From positions 438,501 to 502,500 of the forward strand of contig JAUJYZ010000885.1 in NCBI GenBank assembly GCA_033675265.1: DNA of 64,000 bases, read 5' to 3'. A model generated the notes under the pieces. The model was given only the letters and a program-made list of their open reading frames with translations, made no database searches and had not been told where the DNA came from. Source of the DNA: Actinostola sp. cb2023. Taxonomy: Eukaryota > Cnidaria > Anthozoa > Actiniaria > Actinostolidae. This document shows, in pieces, positions 62,078 to 64,000 of this stretch (position 1 is the first letter of the stretch; the number at the start of each line of letters is the position of its first letter). Made by a program: the position numbers and the translations under genes.

Positions 62078-62520
62078 CTAGAAATATCCCGACTGCTTTA
62101 GCTTGACATTTTCCTGGAATTCTCCCACCTGATTTCCAGGAGGGTAGTATCTGGCCACCACTACACACGAACCATCGTCACCGATAGCTTTACCAATTCC
62201 AAACTCCTTCGTTCCTTCCCACACGAGCTGGGTAAAGTTAGCGGTGTGCGACGTAAAACCAGGGAATTCGTAATCGTAATCGACGATCTCGTCATACCAC
62301 GAGTCTACAGTGTCACGCCCTGACAGCTCTAGACCAAACGAGAAAGCAAGGCATTCGCCAATTTCCTTGTCTCCACTGTGCATATACGAACCACTTCGGA
62401 CTAATTTCTCCGCGAAGTTTTGCGCCTCAATCGTTAATCGCGTAGACCACTGAAGAGGGTGCGCTCCGTGTAACGATCGGTAGTAGTTATGACTCACAAC
62501 ACATTCATTCTTGAACTTTT
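62078..62520 (-). CDS. GAPR-1-like CAP-domain protein, terminal exon (5' part missing)
   Basis: The exon starts at an acceptor (ttttcaacag at 62521) and reads KFKNECVVSHNYYRSLHGAH, then PLQWS, a near-complete CAP (SCP/TAPS) domain of about 147 residues, ending QSGYF and a TAG at 62078. Family blocks: HNYYRSLHGAHPLQW (CAP helix 1), MHSGDKEIGECLAFS, NFTQLVWEGTKEFGIG and VVARYYPPGN. The last resembles Golgi-associated GAPR-1 proteins (cytosolic side, lipid-binding) more than secreted CRISPs. The first cavity His (MHSG) and Glu (GEC) are present, but the second His, normally in GHFTQ, is Asn (ANFTQ). No convincing upstream exon is seen before the purine tract; the 5' part may lie beyond the window. 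Confidence 0.88.
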
Positions 62521-62884
62521 CTGTTGAAAATGGAAGAGTTAGCTTTGGTTCATGGCATACGTGTAGTCGTTGTCATGGTGATATGACGTTTCTCGTTGTC
62601 ATAGTGACGTTGACGTTTCTTGTCGTGATAGTGACGTCAGTGTTTGAGTGATTCAGAGCCAAGGCCAAGAAGGTCAAAACCAACAAAGAAGAGAAAAAAT
62701 AAAAGTAAAACATGCTGGAGGTTCAGTGATAATCTCTTGAAAGTTTCTAGAGATTTGGTTGTGTCTTGCAGGATGTTAGACCAGCGAGATGACGAGCCTT
62801 TGTTACAAACATAAAGGGAGATTAGTGTACTGAAGTGTAATGCTATGGCCTCGCAACCTATATCAAAAGTAAATGAAAGACAGG

Positions 62885-63690
62885 AAGGATACATGTAGGA
62901 AGGGAGGAAGGGAGGGAGGGAGGAAGGGAGGGAGGGAGGGAGGGAGGGAGGGAGGGAGGGAGGGAGGGAGGGAGGAAGGGAGGGAGGAAGGAAGGAAGGG
63001 AGGGAGGGAGGGAGGGAGGGAGGAAGGGAGGGAGGAAGGAAAAGAGGGAGGAAGGGAGGAAGGAAAAGAGGGAGGAAGGGAGGAAGGGAGGGAGGGAGGG
63101 AGGAAGGGAGGGAGGGAGGAAGGGAGGGAGGAAGGGAGGGAGGAAGGAGGGAGGAAGGGAGGAAGGGAGGGAGGGAGGGAGGAAGGGAGGGAGGAAGGAG
63201 GGAGGGAGGAAGGGAGGAAGGGAAAAGAGGGAGGAAGGGAGGAAGGAGGGCGGAAGGGAGGAAGGGAGTAAGGAAGGGAGGAAGGGAGGGAGGGAGGGAG
63301 GGAGGAAGGGAGGGAGGAAGGGAGGAGGGGGAGGAAGGGAGGGAGGAAGGGAAGAAGGGAGGAAGGAAGGGAGGGAGGGGAAGGAAGGGAGGGAGGGAGG
63401 GAGGGAGGGAGGAAGGGAGGGAGGGAGGGAGGGAGGAAGGGAGGGAGGGAGGGAGGAAGGAGGAAAGGAGGAAAGGAGGGAGGAAGGGAGGGAGGAAGGG
63501 AGGGAGGAAGGGAGGGAGGAAAGGAGGGAGGAAGGGAGGGAAGGGAGGGAGGAAGGGAGGAAGGGAGGAAGGGAGGGAGGAAGGGAGGGAGGAAGGGAGG
63601 GAGGAAGGGAGGAAGGGAGGAAGGAAGGAAGGGAGGAAGGGAGGAAGGAAGGAAGGAAGGGAGGGAGGGAGGGAGGAAGGGAGAGTTGGA
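62885..63690. repeat. (GGGA/GGAA)n purine tract
   Basis: About 800 bp of polypurine sequence, similar to but longer than 4610-5262. Apparent Ser/Leu/Pro/Phe ORFs on the minus strand are artefacts. 63691-64000 stays purine-rich with no gene seen; 62521-62884 also shows none. Confidence 0.92.
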
Positions 63691-64000
63691 GGGAAATAGA
63701 GTAAGGACATAGAAGGAAATAAGGAAGAAAGTAGGAAAGAATGAAAATGGAGAAAATACAAAATGTGAAAGAGAATGAAAAAATGGAAGTAAAGAGACGG
63801 AATGGAGGAAAAGATGGAAAGAGAGGAGAGAGGACTAGAGTGAAGGAAGGACACAATAAAAGGATGGAGGGAAAAGAGGCAAAAAGGGAATAAAGTAATA
63901 AAAAGGGAAAATCATGGTAAACGAAAGGCAGGAAAGGAAGAAAGTAAACAAGCAGGGGAAAAGAAATAAAACGAGATGGGCGAGTGGAGTAAAACCTAAA

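Noticed and set aside
62637..63854. Long minus-strand ORFs upstream of the CAP exon as its N-terminus
   Set aside because: Ser/Leu/Pro/Phe composition from the polypurine tract; no signal peptide or acceptor/donor that fits the CAP exon phase.

Overview
This is animal nuclear DNA: genes are split by many GT-AG introns, coding density is very low, and the window is packed with LINEs, a tRNA-derived SINE, foldback MITEs, microsatellites and minisatellites. The frequent acatgtac words and the repeat mix fit a marine invertebrate (sponge, cnidarian or lophotrochozoan). I cannot assign a phylum.

Host genes. (1) An insulinase-family (M16, C05D11.1-like) metallopeptidase lies on the minus strand, 21959 down to 1663. 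I rebuilt 22 exons that join in phase into 1,009 codons plus stop. (2) A proteasome beta-7-type subunit (PSMB7) lies on the plus strand, 22043-29456, with 11 exons and 279 aa. The two start codons are only 83 bp apart, so they share a divergent promoter. (3) A small PH-domain protein lies on the plus strand, 30499-60168, with 6 exons and 191 aa. Its third intron is 26.9 kb because it has swallowed a nest of mobile DNA. (4) The last exon of a GAPR-1-like CAP-domain protein lies on the minus strand at 62078-62520; its 5' exons are not recognised in the window.

The nest in the PH gene intron has three layers. A 5'-truncated CR1/L2-like LINE (about 31930-58474) carries endonuclease and reverse transcriptase. 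Its RT domain is split by a 12.1-kb DNA transposon (33707-45787) with ~1-kb terminal inverted repeats and an 8-bp target duplication (ATGTTGTT). That transposon contains a multi-exon minus-strand cargo gene ending in a highly charged 48-residue tandem repeat, plus a plus-strand Merlin/IS1595-type DDE transposase fragment. Downstream of the insertion, one 102-bp (34-codon) piece of the LINE ORF2 C-terminus has been amplified in tandem about 112 times (46474-57909). The result is an 11.4-kb satellite born from coding sequence, after which the LINE tail resumes.

A second theme is that tandem repeats have arisen at splice junctions. The exon/intron boundaries of M16 exons 3, 11, 16 and 21, PSMB7 exon 10 and PH exon 5 are each locally duplicated 2 to ~17 times with the splice site included. 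Introns also hold many foldback MITEs, a symmetric 4+4 array of a TGTAAC double motif (18.98-19.97 kb) and a ~34-copy ATC-rich minisatellite.

Exon calls are by eye from splice sites, phase and family resemblance; no alignment or transcript data were available.
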